Source: Clostridia bacterium (lineage in GTDB: Bacteria; Bacillota; Clostridia; Christensenellales; Aristaeellaceae). From it: DNA of 64,000 nt. Shown here piece after piece: positions 7,834-16,928 of the stretch. The stretch is taken from assembly GCA_017508975.1 (NCBI GenBank), contig JAFWQU010000013.1:1-64000 (forward strand), given 5' to 3'. The position numbers were made by a program, and so were the translations under genes. Below the pieces are notes generated by a model that worked only from the letters and a program-made list of their open reading frames with translations, made no database searches and was not told where the DNA came from. Numbering within the stretch: position 1 is the stretch's first letter; every line of letters begins with the position of its first letter.

Positions 7834-8934
7834 GTGAAAAAAGCCCTGTGTCTGGCCCTGCTGCTGGCGCTGATTGCCGTCTCCGCGCTCGGGGAGACGG
7901 TGGACCCGAACACCATCGAGGACACTATGAACGCGGAGAACGGCGTGTACGAGGTGGCGTTCATCAGCGATGTGGGCGACCTGAAAGACAAATCCTTCAA
8001 CGAGGGAACCTGGAACGGGGTCAAGCTCTTCGCCAGGGAACACGGGGTCTCCTACAAGTACTATATCCCCGCCAACGGCATCCGTGCGACGGACGACGAC
8101 CGCTACAACGCGATCATCGCCGCGGTCGACGGCGGCGCGAAGGTGGTGGTCGCGGCCGGGTTTATGCAGTTCAACGCGCTGGACCGGGCCGCCCGGGAGC
8201 ATCCGGAGGTTGTCTTTATCTTCAACGACGGATGGGATGTCGGTCTGGACAATGTGCTGAGCTTCGCCTTCCGGGAGGAGCAGTGCGGCTATCTGGCCGG
8301 CTATGCCGTGGTGAAGGAGGGCTATGAGGCCCTGGGCTTCGCGGGCGGCGGCGGCGGAACCAACGCCGCCTGCTGCCGGTACGGCTACGGCTATATCCAG
8401 GGCGCGAACGACGCGGCGCGGGAGATGGGCAAGACCGTCCGCATCCGCTTCAGCTGGTCCTTCGGCGCGAGCTTCAGCGCGTCCCCGGACCTGCAGGCCA
8501 TGATCGCCGGCTGGTATGAGACGGGCACGGAGATCGTGTTCGCCTGCGGCGGCGCGATGTTTGACTCGATCGCGTCGGCCGCCGCGGCCTACGACGGTGC
8601 CGTGGTCGGCGTGGACGTGGACCAGTCGAACCTGTCCGCCGCCGTGGTCACCTCCGCCCTCAAGGGCATCACCTCCGGCACCTATCAGGTGCTTGGGAGG
8701 GTCTATGACGGCAGCTGGACGGAGCTGAACCACTTCATCACCCTGGGAATTCAGGAGGACGCCGTCGGCCTTCCGCTGGACACCTGGTCCATGGAGCAGT
8801 TCACCCAGGAGGAGTATCTTGCGCTGGTGGAAGCCATGAAGTGCGGCGAAATCGTCGTGGACAACGCCGCCGCGGAGGGCGACCCCAACGCAAAGGGTCC
8901 CTGGGAGCATGTTCTGGTGGAATATATCGACTGA
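7834..8934 (+). CDS. BMP-family ABC transporter substrate-binding protein
   Basis: Basic membrane protein (PF02608) family binding protein (366 aa), the family of nucleoside and purine receptors such as PnrA/TmpC. Typical motifs: EVAFISDVGDLKDKSFNEGTW at the N-terminus, IIAAVDGGAKVVVAAGFMQ, VVFIFNDGW, and GYLAGYAVVKEGY. The signal peptide (MKKALCLALLLALIAVSALGE) has no Cys at the cleavage site, unusual for this lipoprotein family. GTG start at 7834 with AAGGAG 10 bases upstream. No ABC permease or ATPase follows; the stop codon directly abuts a repeat element. Ligand unknown. Confidence 0.88.
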   Translation: MKKALCLALLLALIAVSALGETVDPNTIEDTMNAENGVYEVAFISDVGDLKDKSFNEGTWNGVKLFAREHGVSYKYYIPANGIRATDDDRYNAIIAAVDGGAKVVVAAGFMQFNALDRAAREHPEVVFIFNDGWDVGLDNVLSFAFREEQCGYLAGYAVVKEGYEALGFAGGGGGTNAACCRYGYGYIQGANDAAREMGKTVRIRFSWSFGASFSASPDLQAMIAGWYETGTEIVFACGGAMFDSIASAAAAYDGAVVGVDVDQSNLSAAVVTSALKGITSGTYQVLGRVYDGSWTELNHFITLGIQEDAVGLPLDTWSMEQFTQEEYLALVEAMKCGEIVVDNAAAEGDPNAKGPWEHVLVEYID

Positions 8935-8981
8935 TACCAATCTCTAGTAATACCAATCTCTAGTAATACCAATCTCTAGTA
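8934..8981 (+). repeat. Three tandem copies of the 16-bp repeat end
   Basis: The unit ATACCAATCTCTAGTA occurs exactly three times in a row (8934-8949, 8950-8965, 8966-8981). It is the outer end (terminal inverted repeat) of the dispersed element. The first base is the A of the TGA stop of the BMP gene. Confidence 0.9.
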
Positions 8982-9075
8982 AGAATTGCAAATCAAGAAG
9001 AGGCAAGCAACCGAAGGTCCAGGGCGATCGGAAAGCCCTGGTCGCGGCCCGCAGGCCGCGAAATCTCTCTGTTGA
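8966..9075 (+). repeat. Dispersed MITE-like repeat, right end lost
   Basis: Left end ATACCAATCTC, AT-rich shoulder, then the core from CCGAAGGTCC (9011) through CCAGGGC-GATCGGAAA-GCCCTGG and CGCGGCC-CGCA-GGCCGCG to 9067, then TCTCTCTGTTGACA. Beyond 9076 it runs into a terminator hairpin rather than the expected right-hand terminal repeat. Confidence 0.75.
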
Positions 9076-9076
9076 C

Positions 9077-9121
9077 AAAAGCATACGCCCTGCGGCTTCT
9101 ACCGACAGAGCGTATGCTTTT
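9077..9121. terminator. Bidirectional intrinsic terminator
   Basis: AAAAGCATACGC (9077-9088) and GCGTATGCTTTT (9110-9121) pair perfectly over 12 bases, with T-runs usable in both directions. It would serve the BMP gene from the left and the ABC exporter gene from the right. Confidence 0.75.
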
Positions 9122-9152
9122 CATATTCACGGAAGGGACTCGTACGAATCTC

Positions 9153-9289
9153 ATACCGATCCCAGTTTAGAATGTTTATTCTCAATAGTGAGATTTCGCG
9201 CCTGCGGGCGCGACCAGGGCTTTCCGATCGCCCTGGACCTTCGGGCGCATACGGTTTGCTGGATTTCAGCTTTTCCTTGAGATGAGAAT
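9153..9289 (-). mobile_element. MITE-like element, full length, inverted
   Basis: Reverse copy of about 137 bp. The ends are ATACCGATCCCA (9153) and TGAGATGAGAAT (ending at 9289), the core at 9190-9244 has the second stem as CGCGCC/GGCGCG. Its right end is the last base of the ABC exporter stop codon. With the copy at 11176-11314 it brackets the exporter gene in the same orientation. Confidence 0.7.
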
Positions 9290-11145
9290 CAGGCTTCCTT
9301 CTCCCCCGGATTCTCCAGCGCCTTGGAGAACTGCGTCTCATAGAGTTCCTGGTAGGTGCCGCCGGCGTGGACCAGATCCTGGTGCTGGCCGCGTTCGGTG
9401 ATCTCGCCGTCGCGGATGACAAGAATCTCGTCCGCCGCGAGGATCGTGCTCAGACGGTGGGCGATTAGGATCGAGGTGCGTTCCTCGATCAGGGGATCGA
9501 TCGCCGCCTGGATCGCCGCCTCGGAGATCGAGTCCAGCGCGGATGTCGCCTCGTCAAAGATCAGCAGCGCCGGGTCCTTCAGCAGCACCCGCGCGATGGA
9601 GATCCGCTGCTTCTCGCCGCCGGAGAGCTTCAGGCCGCGGTTGCCGACCATCGTGTCGAGCCCCTCCGGCTGCCGGCGGATCATCTCCTCGATGTTCGCC
9701 CGGCGGCAGGCCTCCCACATCTCCTCCTCGGTGGCGTCCGGCTTGGCGTAGCGCAGGTTCTCGCGGATCGTACCATTGAAGAGGTAGGTCTCCTGCGTCA
9801 CCACGCCGACCGCGCCGCGCAGCGCGTGCAGATCCATGTCCCGCACGTCGGTGCCGTCCACCGTCACGCGGCCGCTGTCCACGTCCCACAGCCGCGGGAT
9901 CAGGTTCACGATCGTCGACTTGCCGGAGCCGGAGGGCCCCACCAGCGCGATCGAGCGCCCGCTCTGCAGCGTGAAGCTGATGTCCTTGAGGATCGGCCGC
10001 CCGGGCTCGTAGGAGAAATTCACGTGCTCGAAGCGCACGTCGCCGCGGATCTTCCCCGGGAGCACCGGGTGCTCAGGGTTCTCGATCTCCACGGGCATGT
10101 CGAAGTACGCAAAGATCCGCGTGAACATCGCCATGGAGCGGATCCAGTCCACCTGGATGTTGAGCAGGCTGTTGACCGGCCCGTAGAGCCGCCCGAGGAG
10201 CGCCACCAGCACCGTGATGTCGCCCACGGTCAGGTTCGCGCCTTTCTTCATCATCAGCCATCCGCCCACCAGATAGAGCAGCATCGGCCCGATGGATGTG
10301 AAGATCGTCAGGATCGAGAAGAACCAGCGGCCCGCCATCCGCTCCCGGATGTTGAGCTTCATCATGCGCCGGCTGGTGTCCCGGTAGCGCTCCGCCTCAT
10401 CCTGCTCGCGGCCGAAGAGCTTCGTCAGCAGCTGGCCGGACACGGAGAGGGTCTCGTTGAGCACGCCGTTGATCTCGTCGTTGCAGGCCTGCGCCTCCCC
10501 CGCGAGCTTCCACCGGGTGTGCCCCGCGAAGCGCGTGGGGATCGTGAAGATCGGCACCATCGCCATCCCAACCAGCGCCAGCACCCAGTTTTTCTGGAAC
10601 ATGGCGATCAGCGCCACTGTCAGCGTGATCAGGTTGGAGAGAATGCTCGAGAACGTGCCGGAGACCACCGTCTCCACCCCGGCGATGTCCGAGGTCATGC
10701 GCGTGATGATATCGCCCTGGCTCACGCTCGTGAAAAAGCGCTGGCTCATCTTCTGCAGGTGGACGTACATCTGGTTGCGCATGTCAAAGGAGATGTGCTG
10801 CGCGATCCAGCTGTTGAGGTAGCTCTCCCCCACGCCCAGCAGGCTGGAGATCAGCGTCAGCCCCAGCGAGAGCAGGATCAGCCGCACCAGCGCGGCGAGC
10901 CCGCTGCCGATCCAGCCGCCCAGGTCCGTGCCGGTCAGCACATCCACGATACGGCCCGTCAGGATCGACGGCATCAGGCTGCACACCGCGCTCACCGCGA
11001 TGCACAGGAGCACCAGCAGCAGCTGTTTCCGGTAGGGCTTCAGGTAGCTGAGCACCCGCAGCAGCAGGTCCTTCGTCACCTTCGGCCTGTTCTTCTGTTC
11101 CTCCTCGGTCAGGAATTTCCCGCCCCGGCCTCCTCCTGGCGGCAT
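9289..11145 (-). CDS. ABC exporter, fused membrane and ATPase domains
   Basis: Half-transporter (618 aa) of the MsbA/LmrA/BmrA type that forms dimers and exports lipids, drugs or peptides. Six TM helices fill residues 35-320 (YLKPYRKQLLLVLLCIAVSAVCSLM onward), including the coupling-helix region DIITRMTSDIAGVE. The ATPase domain has Walker A VGPSGSGKST, Q-loop TQETYLFNGTI, signature LSGGEKQRISIARVLLKDP, Walker B LLIFDEATSALD and the His switch IAHRLST. GGAGGTGA precedes ATG. It stands alone, not paired with a second half-transporter, so probably homodimeric. Repeat elements lie directly on both sides. Confidence 0.92.
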   Translation of the reverse strand: MPPGGGRGGKFLTEEEQKNRPKVTKDLLLRVLSYLKPYRKQLLLVLLCIAVSAVCSLMPSILTGRIVDVLTGTDLGGWIGSGLAALVRLILLSLGLTLISSLLGVGESYLNSWIAQHISFDMRNQMYVHLQKMSQRFFTSVSQGDIITRMTSDIAGVETVVSGTFSSILSNLITLTVALIAMFQKNWVLALVGMAMVPIFTIPTRFAGHTRWKLAGEAQACNDEINGVLNETLSVSGQLLTKLFGREQDEAERYRDTSRRMMKLNIRERMAGRWFFSILTIFTSIGPMLLYLVGGWLMMKKGANLTVGDITVLVALLGRLYGPVNSLLNIQVDWIRSMAMFTRIFAYFDMPVEIENPEHPVLPGKIRGDVRFEHVNFSYEPGRPILKDISFTLQSGRSIALVGPSGSGKSTIVNLIPRLWDVDSGRVTVDGTDVRDMDLHALRGAVGVVTQETYLFNGTIRENLRYAKPDATEEEMWEACRRANIEEMIRRQPEGLDTMVGNRGLKLSGGEKQRISIARVLLKDPALLIFDEATSALDSISEAAIQAAIDPLIEERTSILIAHRLSTILAADEILVIRDGEITERGQHQDLVHAGGTYQELYETQFSKALENPGEKEA

Positions 11146-11175
11146 CGAATCACCTCCGACAAGTCAATGGTTTTC

Positions 11176-11314
11176 ATACTGATCTCAGTTCAGAATGCTC
11201 ATTGTCAACAGTAAGATTTCGCGGCCTGCGGGCCGCGACCAGGGCTTTCCGATCGCCCTGGACCTTCGGCCACATGCTGTTGCTGGATTTGCAATTCTTA
11301 CTTGAGATTTGTAT
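11176..11314 (-). mobile_element. MITE-like element, full length, inverted
   Basis: 139-bp copy with ends ATACTGATCTCA (11176-11187) and TGAGATTTGTAT (11303-11314), near-perfect terminal inverted repeats. The core hairpins lie at 11214-11269. On the minus strand the conserved TTGACA near its end points toward the ABC exporter gene 30 bases away, so the element may contribute to that gene's promoter. Confidence 0.8.
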
Positions 11315-11350
11315 CACTCGGTCTTCGGCTCCCATCATACCACAAAATGG

Positions 11351-11382
11351 CAAAAAGAAAAGTCTCCCCGACGGAGAGACTT
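11351..11382 (-). terminator. Terminator of the S10-spc ribosomal operon
   Basis: On the minus strand AAGTCTCTCC pairs with GGGGAGACTT (one G:T) around GTCGG and is followed by TTCTTTTTG. It lies 12 bases after the rpmJ stop, closing the operon. Confidence 0.88.
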
Positions 11383-11393
11383 CTCAAAAGGCG

Positions 11394-11757
<364 letters not shown>

Positions 11758-11761
11758 ACTT

Positions 11762-12061
11762 TCAGTCCTCCTTGCACAGCGGCTGCTCAAGCCCGAATCC
11801 GTTCTCCTCCAGGAAACTGCGCAGGTCGCTGTCCTTCAGGCGGCGCTCCCGCAGCAGCTGCTCATAGCTCCCCATGCGGATGGGATGGGGTCTGAGATGC
11901 ATGGTCTTTTTCTTCTTAGGGTGTGCGAGCTTGCGTGTCTGCCCGTCGGCCATCATGACGTAACCCGTCTCGGGAAGTCCGATCACCACGAAGGTGCGCT
12001 TGCGGTCCCTTCCCTGTTTGGAGGTTACGACCCGGCCGATATCAAAGGGGATCGGTTCCAT
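11762..12061 (-). CDS. KOW-domain RNA-binding protein (L14e-like)
   Basis: 99-aa protein of the small KOW-domain family that Clostridia encode between map and infA. The KOW motif is seen in [34 protein letters not shown], followed by a basic KKKK stretch and an acidic C-terminus. Presumed RNA or ribosome binding; precise role unknown. It overlaps the end of map by 20 bases and leads directly into infA, so it is translated within the operon. Confidence 0.85.
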   Translation of the reverse strand: MEPIPFDIGRVVTSKQGRDRKRTFVVIGLPETGYVMMADGQTRKLAHPKKKKTMHLRPHPIRMGSYEQLLRERRLKDSDLRSFLEENGFGLEQPLCKED

Positions 12062-12836
12062 CTTCCCGCTCCTTCCATGAATATCCCGGCAGGGTCAATA
12101 GCTCAGGCAGCCCGTTCTCTCCGATCGCCAGGGTGTGCTCGTAGTGGGAGGCGGGGCGGCGGTCCCTGGTACGGACCCCCCAGCCGTCGTCATCCTCATC
12201 CACATGCCAGTCGCCCATCGCGATCATCGGCTCGATGGCCAGTGTCATGCCCGGCAGGAGGCGCATGCCGTGTCCCGGCAGCCCGAAGTTGTACACCGCG
12301 GGCTCTTCATGCATCTCCCGGCCGATCCCGTGGCCCGTCAGGTCCCGGATCACTCCGTATCCGCAGCGCTCCGCGAGGGTCTGCACCGCGTGGCCGATAT
12401 CCCCGAGGGTATGGCCCCGCACGGCCTGGCGCGCGCCTGCGAAGAAGCACGCCTCCGTGACCCGCATGAGCCTCTCCTTCTCCGGGGAGATCTCTCCGAC
12501 ACCGACGGTCAGCGCACTGTCCGCCTGCCATCCGTCCAGCACCAGCCCGCAGTCCAGGGAGAGGAGACTCCCCTCCTGCACCGCCTGCCGCTCGCTGGGG
12601 ATGCCGTGCACCACCACGTCGTCCACGGAGGTGCACAGGCTCGCCGGGAATCCCTCGTAGCCCAGAAAGGAGGGGATTGCGCCGCGGGCCCGGATTGCCT
12701 CCTCGGCCCAGCGGTTGAGCGCCAGGGTGGTGACCCCGGGCACAACCCGCTCCCGCAGGCCCTGGAGCACCTCGTAAAGGGCCGCGCCCGCCGCCCGCAT
12801 CGCTGCGAGCTGCGCCGCGTTCTTCAGGGTGATCAT
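12042..12836 (-). CDS. map: Methionine aminopeptidase, type I
   Basis: 264-aa cytosolic metallopeptidase that removes the initiator Met. Pita-bread fold ligands are all visible: Asp in LDCGL, Asp in WQADSA, His in TGHGIG, Glu in LAIEPM and Glu in HYEHTLA. The HGIP motif of the substrate pocket is also present. Its ATG shares one base with the adk stop (TGATG), so the two are translationally coupled. Normal place in the spc operon after adk. Confidence 0.95.
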   Translation of the reverse strand: MITLKNAAQLAAMRAAGAALYEVLQGLRERVVPGVTTLALNRWAEEAIRARGAIPSFLGYEGFPASLCTSVDDVVVHGIPSERQAVQEGSLLSLDCGLVLDGWQADSALTVGVGEISPEKERLMRVTEACFFAGARQAVRGHTLGDIGHAVQTLAERCGYGVIRDLTGHGIGREMHEEPAVYNFGLPGHGMRLLPGMTLAIEPMIAMGDWHVDEDDDGWGVRTRDRRPASHYEHTLAIGENGLPELLTLPGYSWKEREDGTDPL

Positions 12837-13459
12837 CAGGCCTTCAGAGCCTCCAGGATGTCGGCAAAGACCTTTTCCATGCCGCCGTCCCCGTCGATCG
12901 TTGCCAGCTTGCCGCGCGCCCGGTAGAAGTCCACCAGCGGCGCCGTCTTGGCGTGGTAAGCCACCAGACGGTTCTGCACCGTCTCCGGCTTGTCGTCGTC
13001 CCGCTGAATCAGCGTCTCCCCGCAGGCATCGCAGGTGGTCTTGCCGTCCAGCATGCTGACATGGTAGGTGGCGCCGCACTTCAGGCAGACGCGGCGGCCG
13101 CTGATGCGGGCCACCAGCTTCTCGTCCGGAACTGCGATCTCCACAACCTTGTCAATCTGCGCGATGCCCTCCAGCGCTTCCGCCTGGGGAACCGTGCGGG
13201 GGAAACCGTCCAGGATATAGCCCTGGGCGCAGTCATCGGCCTGCAGCCGGTCCCGGACGATGTCGATGATGACGTCGTCCGGCACCAGGCCGCCAGCGTC
13301 CATATAGGACTTGGCCTTGAGACCGGTGGGCGTCTTTTCCGCAATCGCACGCCGGAGCATGTCTCCTGTGGAAATCTGCGGGATGTTCAGCGCCGCGCAG
13401 ATTTTCTGCGCCTGCGTTCCCTTGCCCGCACCGGGAGGTCCCAGAAAGATGATATTCAT
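12836..13459 (-). CDS. adk: Adenylate kinase (zinc-LID type)
   Basis: 207-aa kinase interconverting ATP+AMP and 2 ADP. P-loop GPPGAGKGTQ at residues 7-16, AMP-site ISTGDMLRRAI, and GFPRTVPQAE. The LID domain carries four Cys (CLKCG and CDACG), so it binds zinc as in many Gram-positives. The start MNIIFLGPP follows AAAGGAG. Slightly shorter than the common 214-217 aa. Confidence 0.96.
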   Translation of the reverse strand: MNIIFLGPPGAGKGTQAQKICAALNIPQISTGDMLRRAIAEKTPTGLKAKSYMDAGGLVPDDVIIDIVRDRLQADDCAQGYILDGFPRTVPQAEALEGIAQIDKVVEIAVPDEKLVARISGRRVCLKCGATYHVSMLDGKTTCDACGETLIQRDDDKPETVQNRLVAYHAKTAPLVDFYRARGKLATIDGDGGMEKVFADILEALKA

Positions 13460-13503
13460 TCCTGTCGCTCCTTTCGTCTCAGACGTCACAGGTCAGGCCT
13501 GTC

Positions 13504-14790
13504 TCACATGAAGCCGCCCTTCTCCACGTCCATCTCGATGCCGCGGATACTCATCTCGCCCTGGATGGTGCGGATGGTCTCCAGCGCCACGGACACCGCG
13601 ATCAGGATCGAGCTGGCCGCGAACGGCACAGACATGTTCAGCTGACGGGTGAGCAGAGAAGGCACAGCGGAGAGGATAGCCAGGTAGAGAGCCGCGAAGA
13701 GGTTCAGACGGCCGGTCACGGTCTTCAGGTAGCGGGCGATGTTGCGGCCGCGCTGGCCGGGGATCGTCGCGCCCTGCATGATCAGCTGCTCCGCCTGCTT
13801 CTTCGGGTCAAAGCTGATGGAGGAATAGAAATAGGTGAAGCCGATGATGAGCAGCGCGGAGATCACGATGTACAGGATGCTGCCGGCGCTCATGTTAGCC
13901 TGCCACCAGAGGGTGAAGGGCGCCTTGCCCGTGCGGTCCACCATCTGCGCGATGGTGCCCGGGAAGGCCAGGAAAGAGTAGGCGAAGATCAGCGGCATGA
14001 CACCCACGGACACGACCTTCAGGGTCATGCGGGTGTTCTGTCCGCCGTACACGCGGCGGCCCTTGGTCTGCTTGGCGATCTGCAGGGGAATCCTGCGCTC
14101 GGCCAGCTCGACGAAGGTCACCACGATGGTGATCACGACCGCCACCACGAAGATGATCAGAACGCTCATCCAGCCGGACATCGTGTTCTGCGCGGAGGCG
14201 CTGGTGAAGTTCGTGATGATGCCGTTGAACAGGTTGGACACGATGCCCACAAAGATCAGCAGGGAGATGCCGTTGCCGATGCCCTTGTCGGTGATGCGCT
14301 CACCGATCCACATCGCCAGCGCGGTGCCGCCTGCCATCGACAGACCCACCAGGATCATGTTCAGCCAGCGGGCGGGCGTGGGGTTGATCGCGCCCATGGT
14401 GAGCACGATGCCGATCGCCTGCACGGCGGCCAGGCCAACGGTCACATAGCGGGTGATGCGCGCGATCTTCTCGCGGCCGGCGCCCGTCTCATCCTGCTGC
14501 ATGCGCTCCAGCGCCGGAATGGCGATGCAGAGCAGCTGCATGATAATGCTCGCGTTGATGTAAGGCGTGATGCCCATGGCCATGATGGTCATGTTGCTCA
14601 GCGCGTTACCGGTCATCATGTTGACCAGCTGCAGCAGCGGCAGGTCAATCCGGTTGGCGACCGCCGTCGGGTTGATGCCCGGGGCGGGGATGACGCTGAC
14701 CAGCCGGTACAAAAGCAGCATGGCGAAGGTGTATAGGATCTTCTTGCGCAGTTCCGGGGTTTTCCAGATCTTGCGAAGACTGTCCAACAT
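13504..14790 (-). CDS. secY: Protein translocase subunit SecY
   Basis: 428-aa channel of the Sec translocon with ten TM helices. Family signatures: VSVIPAPGINPTA near the plug, MTGNALSNMTIMAMGITPYINASIIMQLL in TM2, GNGISLLIFVGIVSN, and the C-terminal cytoplasmic loop motif. It works with SecE, SecG and SecA, none of which lie in the window. It starts 1 base from the rplO stop, as usual in the spc operon. Confidence 0.96.
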   Translation of the reverse strand: MLDSLRKIWKTPELRKKILYTFAMLLLYRLVSVIPAPGINPTAVANRIDLPLLQLVNMMTGNALSNMTIMAMGITPYINASIIMQLLCIAIPALERMQQDETGAGREKIARITRYVTVGLAAVQAIGIVLTMGAINPTPARWLNMILVGLSMAGGTALAMWIGERITDKGIGNGISLLIFVGIVSNLFNGIITNFTSASAQNTMSGWMSVLIIFVVAVVITIVVTFVELAERRIPLQIAKQTKGRRVYGGQNTRMTLKVVSVGVMPLIFAYSFLAFPGTIAQMVDRTGKAPFTLWWQANMSAGSILYIVISALLIIGFTYFYSSISFDPKKQAEQLIMQGATIPGQRGRNIARYLKTVTGRLNLFAALYLAILSAVPSLLTRQLNMSVPFAASSILIAVSVALETIRTIQGEMSIRGIEMDVEKGGFM

Positions 14791-14791
14791 C

Positions 14792-15235
14792 TCAGTTCAC
14801 CTCCTCGGCCGTTCCGCCGAGCGCCTCGATCTTTTCCTTGGCAGAGGCAGTGAACTTCGCCGCGCGGACGGTCAGCTTCTTGGTCAGCTCACCGCCGCCC
14901 AGAATCTTGACGCCGTCCAGCGTCTTCTTGATAATGCCCGCATCCAGGAGAGCGGCCGTGTCAACCACAGCGCCATTCTCGAAGACTTCCAGGCGTTCCA
15001 CGTTGACCGTGGCATAATCCGTGCCGAAGACATTGGTGAAGCCCTTCTTCGGAACGCGGCGGTACAGAGGCATCTGGCCGCCCTCGAAGCCGGGGCGCTT
15101 GCCGCCGCCAGAGCGCGCCTTGGCGCCCTTGTGGCCCTTGCCGGACGTCTTGCCAATACCGGAGCCAACGCCGCGGCCAAGCCGCTTCGGTGCAGTTGTG
15201 GAGCCCTCGGCGGGATGCAGCTCGTGCAGTTTCAT
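14792..15235 (-). CDS. rplO: 50S ribosomal protein L15
   Basis: 147 aa. Gly/Arg-rich N-terminal extension ([26 protein letters not shown] cut by usual Gly runs) that threads into 23S rRNA, and a globular C-terminal domain ending [16 protein letters not shown]. Between rpmD and secY. Confidence 0.96.
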   Translation of the reverse strand: MKLHELHPAEGSTTAPKRLGRGVGSGIGKTSGKGHKGAKARSGGGKRPGFEGGQMPLYRRVPKKGFTNVFGTDYATVNVERLEVFENGAVVDTAALLDAGIIKKTLDGVKILGGGELTKKLTVRAAKFTASAKEKIEALGGTAEEVN

Positions 15236-15248
15236 CGGGAACCCCTCC

Positions 15249-15431
15249 TTACTCGTTCACTTCTTCGACCTTTACCAGATGCTTCACGGCAAAGATCTGG
15301 CCACGGACGCAGGGATTGTCGGGCAGGACCACAGTGTGGCCCACCTTCTTCAGACCCAGCGCGGCGACCGTCGCCTTGTGCTTGGGCAGGGAGGCGATCG
15401 GGGACTTCACAAGAGTAATCTGAAGCTTCAT
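15249..15431 (-). CDS. rpmD: 50S ribosomal protein L30
   Basis: 60-aa single-domain protein, [20 protein letters not shown] with the family-typical [30 protein letters not shown] lies before the ATG at 15431. Normal position between rpsE and rplO. Confidence 0.96.
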   Translation of the reverse strand: MKLQITLVKSPIASLPKHKATVAALGLKKVGHTVVLPDNPCVRGQIFAVKHLVKVEEVNE

Positions 15432-15444
15432 CTGTCTCCCCTCC

Positions 15445-15942
15445 TTAACCCAGCAGCTCTTCGACAGCCTTGCCGCGCATCGCGGCCACCTGCTCCGGGC
15501 TGCGCAGAAGCTTGAGCGCTTCCAGAGTCGCCTTGACCATGTTGATCGGATTGTTGGTGCCGAAGGACTTGGTGCGGATGTTGCGCACACCGGCCATCTC
15601 CAGCACGGCGCGGGCCGCGCCGCCGGCGATCACGCCGGTGCCCTCGGGGGCGGGGATCAGCACCACCTTGGCGGTGGAGTAGTAGCCCGTCACCTCGTGG
15701 GGGATCGTCGTGCCGGCCAGCGGCACGTTGATCATCGCCTTCTTGGCGTCCTCATTGGCCTTGCGGATGGCTTCCGGGATTTCCACGGCCTTGCCCATAC
15801 CGGCGGCAACACGGCCGTTTTCGTCGCCCACGACCACGAGCGCGGAGAAGCGGGAGTTGCGGCCGCCCTTCACGGTCTTGGACACGCGGTTCACAGCGAC
15901 CAGCCGATCCTTGAATTCACTCTGCTGTTCCATACGTGGCAT
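15445..15942 (-). CDS. rpsE: 30S ribosomal protein S5
   Basis: 165 aa. N-terminal double-stranded RNA-binding domain ([21 protein letters not shown]) with the Gly-rich loop tied to decoding fidelity, and the C-terminal domain with [23 protein letters not shown] at 15942 is 10 bases after AAAGGAGG; a second in-frame ATG three codons later is possible. Confidence 0.96.
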   Translation of the reverse strand: MPRMEQQSEFKDRLVAVNRVSKTVKGGRNSRFSALVVVGDENGRVAAGMGKAVEIPEAIRKANEDAKKAMINVPLAGTTIPHEVTGYYSTAKVVLIPAPEGTGVIAGGAARAVLEMAGVRNIRTKSFGTNNPINMVKATLEALKLLRSPEQVAAMRGKAVEELLG

Positions 15943-15962
15943 TTGCGTGTGTCCTCCTTTGC

Positions 15963-16331
15963 TCAGAATTCGAGTCCGGCTTCGCGGGCACCCGCGGCAA
16001 CCTCGGCCACGCGGCCGGTGTAGACGTAGCCACCGCGGTCAAACACCACGGTCTTGATGCCGGCCTGCAGCGCGCGCTCCGCCAGGAGCTTGCCCACCAG
16101 CTTGGCGGCACCCTTCTTGTCCACCTCATCCAGCTGGCCCTTCAGGGACGGATCCATGGTGGAAGCGCTGACCAGGGTCACGCGCTTGACATCATCGATG
16201 ATCTGGGCCTGAATATGCCGGTTGGAGCGATAAACGGACAGACGCGGCATTTCGGGGGTGCCGCTGATCTTTTTGCGTACGCGCGCATGGCGAATCTCGC
16301 GGATCTCATTGCGGTCACGCTTTTTGAACAT
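15963..16331 (-). CDS. rplR: 50S ribosomal protein L18
   Basis: 122-aa 5S rRNA-binding protein. Motifs [20 protein letters not shown] near the N-terminus, [12 protein letters not shown], and the C-terminal [28 protein letters not shown] split as in the family. Between rplF and rpsE. Confidence 0.96.
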   Translation of the reverse strand: MFKKRDRNEIREIRHARVRKKISGTPEMPRLSVYRSNRHIQAQIIDDVKRVTLVSASTMDPSLKGQLDEVDKKGAAKLVGKLLAERALQAGIKTVVFDRGGYVYTGRVAEVAAGAREAGLEF

Positions 16332-16349
16332 ATGCAGTCACTCCCTCTC

Positions 16350-16898
16350 TTACTTCTTACCGGTCTTGCCTTCCTTGCGGCGGATGTGCTCACCCTGATA
16401 CTTGATGCCCTTGCCCAGATAGGGTTCCGGCTTGCGGATGGCACGGATATCGGCCGCGAGGTTGCCCACCTGCTGCTTGTTGGCACCCTGCACCTGGATG
16501 GTGGTGTCGTTGGGTGTCGCAAACGTGATGCCCGCGGGCGCGTCCAGCACCACGGGGTGGGAGAAGCCGATGGCGATGTTGAGCTTCTGGCCGTTGTTCT
16601 CGGCCTTGGCTTTGTAGCCGGTGCCCACCATCTCCAGCGTCTTGGTGAAGCCGTCGGTCACGCCCACGACCATGTTGTAGATCAGGGCGCGGTACAGGCC
16701 ATGCATGGCCCGATGCTGCTTGTCCTCGGACTGGCGTTCGACGGAGACCACACCGGCCTCCTGCTTCACGGTGATCTTGGGATCCACCTGCTGCGTCAGC
16801 GTCCCCTTGGGGCCCTTGACGGTCACCAGGTTGGTCTCGCTGATCTCAACCGTCACGCCCGCGGGGACATGGATCGGAAGCTTTCCGATACGAGACAT
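16350..16898 (-). CDS. rplF: 50S ribosomal protein L6
   Basis: 182-aa protein near the GTPase-associated region of the large subunit. Start MSRIGKLPIHVPAGV and C-terminal PEPYLGKGIKYQGEHIRRK with KEGKTGKK are diagnostic. Two similar beta-alpha domains, normal length. Confidence 0.97.
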   Translation of the reverse strand: MSRIGKLPIHVPAGVTVEISETNLVTVKGPKGTLTQQVDPKITVKQEAGVVSVERQSEDKQHRAMHGLYRALIYNMVVGVTDGFTKTLEMVGTGYKAKAENNGQKLNIAIGFSHPVVLDAPAGITFATPNDTTIQVQGANKQQVGNLAADIRAIRKPEPYLGKGIKYQGEHIRRKEGKTGKK

Positions 16899-16928
16899 AG
16901 TTTCACACCTCCATGAACGTGTCGGTTC

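Noticed and set aside
9099..9422. Small frames made of repeat sequence, such as those reading FRGLRAATRAF or EGPGRSESPGRA
   Set aside because: The same peptides appear at every repeat copy; they are translated hairpins, not proteins.
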